The notes below the pieces were generated by a model. That model searched no databases and was not told the origin of the DNA. It saw nothing but the letters and a program-made list of their open reading frames with translations. Shown here piece after piece: positions 61,678 through 64,000 of a stretch of DNA of 64,000 nucleotides (position 1 is the first letter of the stretch; every line of letters starts with the position of its first letter). The position numbers were made by a program, and so were the translations under genes. Source of the DNA: Rhynchospora pubera (lineage: Eukaryota > Streptophyta > Magnoliopsida > Poales > Cyperaceae); the NCBI GenBank assembly GCA_028095005.1, contig CM051460.1, positions 149,973,461-150,037,460 of the forward strand. The letters run 5' to 3'.

Positions 61678-64000
61678 ATTATTCATATATTGTTTATTCA
61701 AAAAGATTGGATTATACATGATAATTATGCATATAAAGTACAAATAATGCAATTCTGAGTATCATTTGAATTGATTATTTCAATCGTTTCTGCATTCATT
61801 CTAAGTCATCTCATCGCAATAATCTACATTTAAACAAATTATACTGTCTAGAATATTATTCATATCTTGTTTATTCAAAAAGATTGGATTATACATGGTA
61901 ATTAGGCATATAAATTGCAAATAATGCAATTCTGAGTACCATTTGAGCATTTCAATCGTTTTTTGAGTCATTCTAAGTTATTTTGTCACAATAATCGACA
62001 TTTGATTTCATTATAATATCTACAATAATATTCATATCTTGTTTATTTAAAAATATTGGATTATACATGGTAATTACGCATATAAAACGCAAATAATAAA
62101 ATTCTGAGTTTCATTTGAGCATTGCAATCGTTACTGAATTCATTCTAAGTCATTTAATCACAATAATCTACATTTGAACTAATTATGCATATAAAGTGCA
62201 TATAATGCAATTCTGAGTTTCATTTGATTATTTTAAACGTTTTCAGATTCTTTCTATGTCATTTGATCACAATAATCTACATTTAAACTCAATATATTCT
62301 CTAGAATGTGATTTCTATATTGTTTATTCAGAAATATTAGATTATACATCGTAATTACTCATATGAAGTGCAAAATAAAGCAATTCTGTGTATCATCGGA
62401 GCATTTCAATCGTTTTTTGATTCATTCTAAATCATTTGATCACAATAATCTACATTTAATCTCATTATAATGTCTAGATTATGATTCAAATCTTGTTTAG
62501 TCAAAAAGATTGGAATATACATGCTAACTACGCATATAAATTGTAAATAGTGCAATTCAAAGTATCATTTAAGCATTTCAAATGTGTCTGGATTCATCCT
62601 AAGTCATTTGTCACAATAAAATACAGTTAAACTCATTATACTGTTTAGAATATGATTTATATCTTGTTTATTCAAAAAGATTGGATTATACATGTTAATT
62701 AACCATATAAAGTGCAAATAAGGCAATTCTGAGTTTCATTTGAGCATTTCAATCGTTGCCGTATTCATTCTAAGTCATTTGATCACATTGAACTCATTAT
62801 TCTGTCTAGATTATGATTCATACCATGTTTATTAAAAAAATATTGGATTGTACATGGTTATTACGCATACATAGTACAAATAATGCAATTCCGAGTATCA
62901 TTTGATTATTTCAATCGTTTCTGGATTCATTCTAAGTCATCTCATCGCAATAATCTACATTTAAACTAATTATACTGTCTAGAATATTATTCCTATCTTG
63001 TTTATTCAAAAAGATTGGATTATACATGGTAATTATGCATATAAATTGCAAATAATGCAATTATGAGTACCATTTGAGCATTTCAATCGTTTCTTGAGTC
63101 ATTGTAAGTCATTTTGTCTCAGTAATCTACATTTGATTACATTATAATACCTACAATAAGATTCATATCTTTACATTATAGTACCTACAATAAGATTCAT
63201 ATCTTGTTAATTTAAAAAGATTGGATTATACATGGTAATTACGGATATAAAACGCAAATAATGAAATTCTGAGTATTATTTGAGCATTGCAATCGTTACT
63301 GGATTCATTCTAAGTTATTTCATCACAATAATCTGCATTCGAACTAATTATATTGTTTGGAATATGATTCATATCTTGTTCATTAATAAGGAATGAATTA
63401 TATACGGTGACTATGCATATAAAGTGCAAATAATGCAATTCTGAGTATCATTTGAGTACTTTAAACGTTTCCAGATTTTTTCTAAATCATTTGATCACAA
63501 TAATCTACATTTAAACTCAATATATTCTCTATAATGTGATTCCTATATTGTTTATTAAGGAAATATTAGATTATACATCGTAATTACTCATATAAATTAC
63601 AAAATAATGCAATTCTGAGTATCATTCGAGCATTCCAATCGTTTCTTGATTCATTCTAAGTCATTTGATCACAATAATCTACATTTAAACTCGTTATACT
63701 GTCTAGATTATGATTCAAATCTTGTTTAGTCAAAAAAATTGGATTGTACATGGTAACTACACGTATAAATTGTAAATAGTGTAATTCTAAGTATCATTTG
63801 AGCATTTCAATCATTTCTGGATTCATCCTAAGTCATTTTGTCACAATAAACTACAGTTAAACTCATTATACTGTTTAGCATATGACTTATATCTTGTTTA
63901 TTCAAAAAGATTGAATTATACATGGAATTAATCATATGAAGTGCAAATAAGGCAATTCTGAGTTTCATTTGAGCATTTCAATCGTTGCTGGGTTCATTCT

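Larger units (their letters stand above)
48111..64000. repeat. Satellite DNA array, ~172-bp monomer
   Basis: About 85 diverged head-to-tail monomers fill the rest of the window. Landmarks inside each unit include GATTCATATCTTGTTTATTC, TTGGATTATACATGGTAATT, GCAAATAATGCAATTCTGAG, ATTTGAGCATTTCAATCG and AATCTACATTTAAACTCATT. TAGAATATG-type landmarks at 49232, 49401 and 49570 are 169 bases apart. Later ones (50299, 50471, 50643, 50815) are 172 apart. Monomers at 48.11-49.23 kb are inverted relative to the rest. No coding capacity. The length and size class are those of plant centromeric or subtelomeric satellites. The array continues past the window end. Confidence 0.95.

Noticed and set aside
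48111..64000. CRISPR-like array
   Set aside because: The units are contiguous ~172-base monomers without unique spacers, in a plant genome. It is a satellite.

Overview
The window is nuclear DNA of a flowering plant, most likely a eudicot. It is A+T rich, its genes are split by many GT-AG introns, and the space between genes is filled with LTR remnants, MITEs, MULE/hAT-like elements and satellite DNA. No rRNA, tRNA, organellar or bacterial features were recognised. Exon boundaries were placed by eye from splice sites, reading phase and family motifs. Phase closes exactly in all three main gene models.

Layout. 0.9-4.2 kb: long LTR remnant on the minus strand with a tRNA-Met type primer binding site. 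4.46-5.13 kb: truncated LTR of a second family. 5.1-11.3 kb: block holding a ten-exon plant mobile domain (PMD) gene on the minus strand. The block also has a small acidic ORF, an 87-bp tandem repeat and a set of ACGCGT-type palindromes. 11.4-20.1 kb: intergenic DNA with several hairpin MITEs and a broken spliced gene remnant at 18.0-19.1 kb. 22.3-31.5 kb: the gene island, with a clade-E-like PP2C phosphatase (plus strand, 5 exons) and a serine carboxypeptidase-like protein (minus strand, 14 exons). These two are tail to tail, about 0.9 kb apart.

31.6-48.1 kb: transposon-rich intergenic DNA. It holds a MITE split by a hAT element with a perfect 8-bp duplication, and a 1.5-kb element with long inverted repeats. 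It also holds two solo LTRs of one family in opposite orientation, each with a perfect 5-bp duplication, and an odd cluster of GTTGTRYAACGC-like motifs. A probable small two-exon gene lies at 45.8-46.7 kb. 48.1-64.0 kb: a satellite array of about 172-bp monomers, running off the window end. It reverses orientation near 49.23 kb, shows roughly 1.72-kb higher-order periodicity in part, and carries four insertions.

How it fits together. The PP2C is a signalling phosphatase with a possible acylated N-terminus and the carboxypeptidase is a secretory or vacuolar hydrolase. They are ordinary host genes with no visible functional link beyond convergence. The PMD gene is probably transposon-associated. 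The array and its nested insertions suggest a (peri)centromeric or heterochromatic edge next to a small gene island. The least explained signals are the palindrome blocks at 11.1 and 40.2-40.9 kb, the satellite's inversion and higher-order structure, and a shared hairpin core found in elements with different termini.
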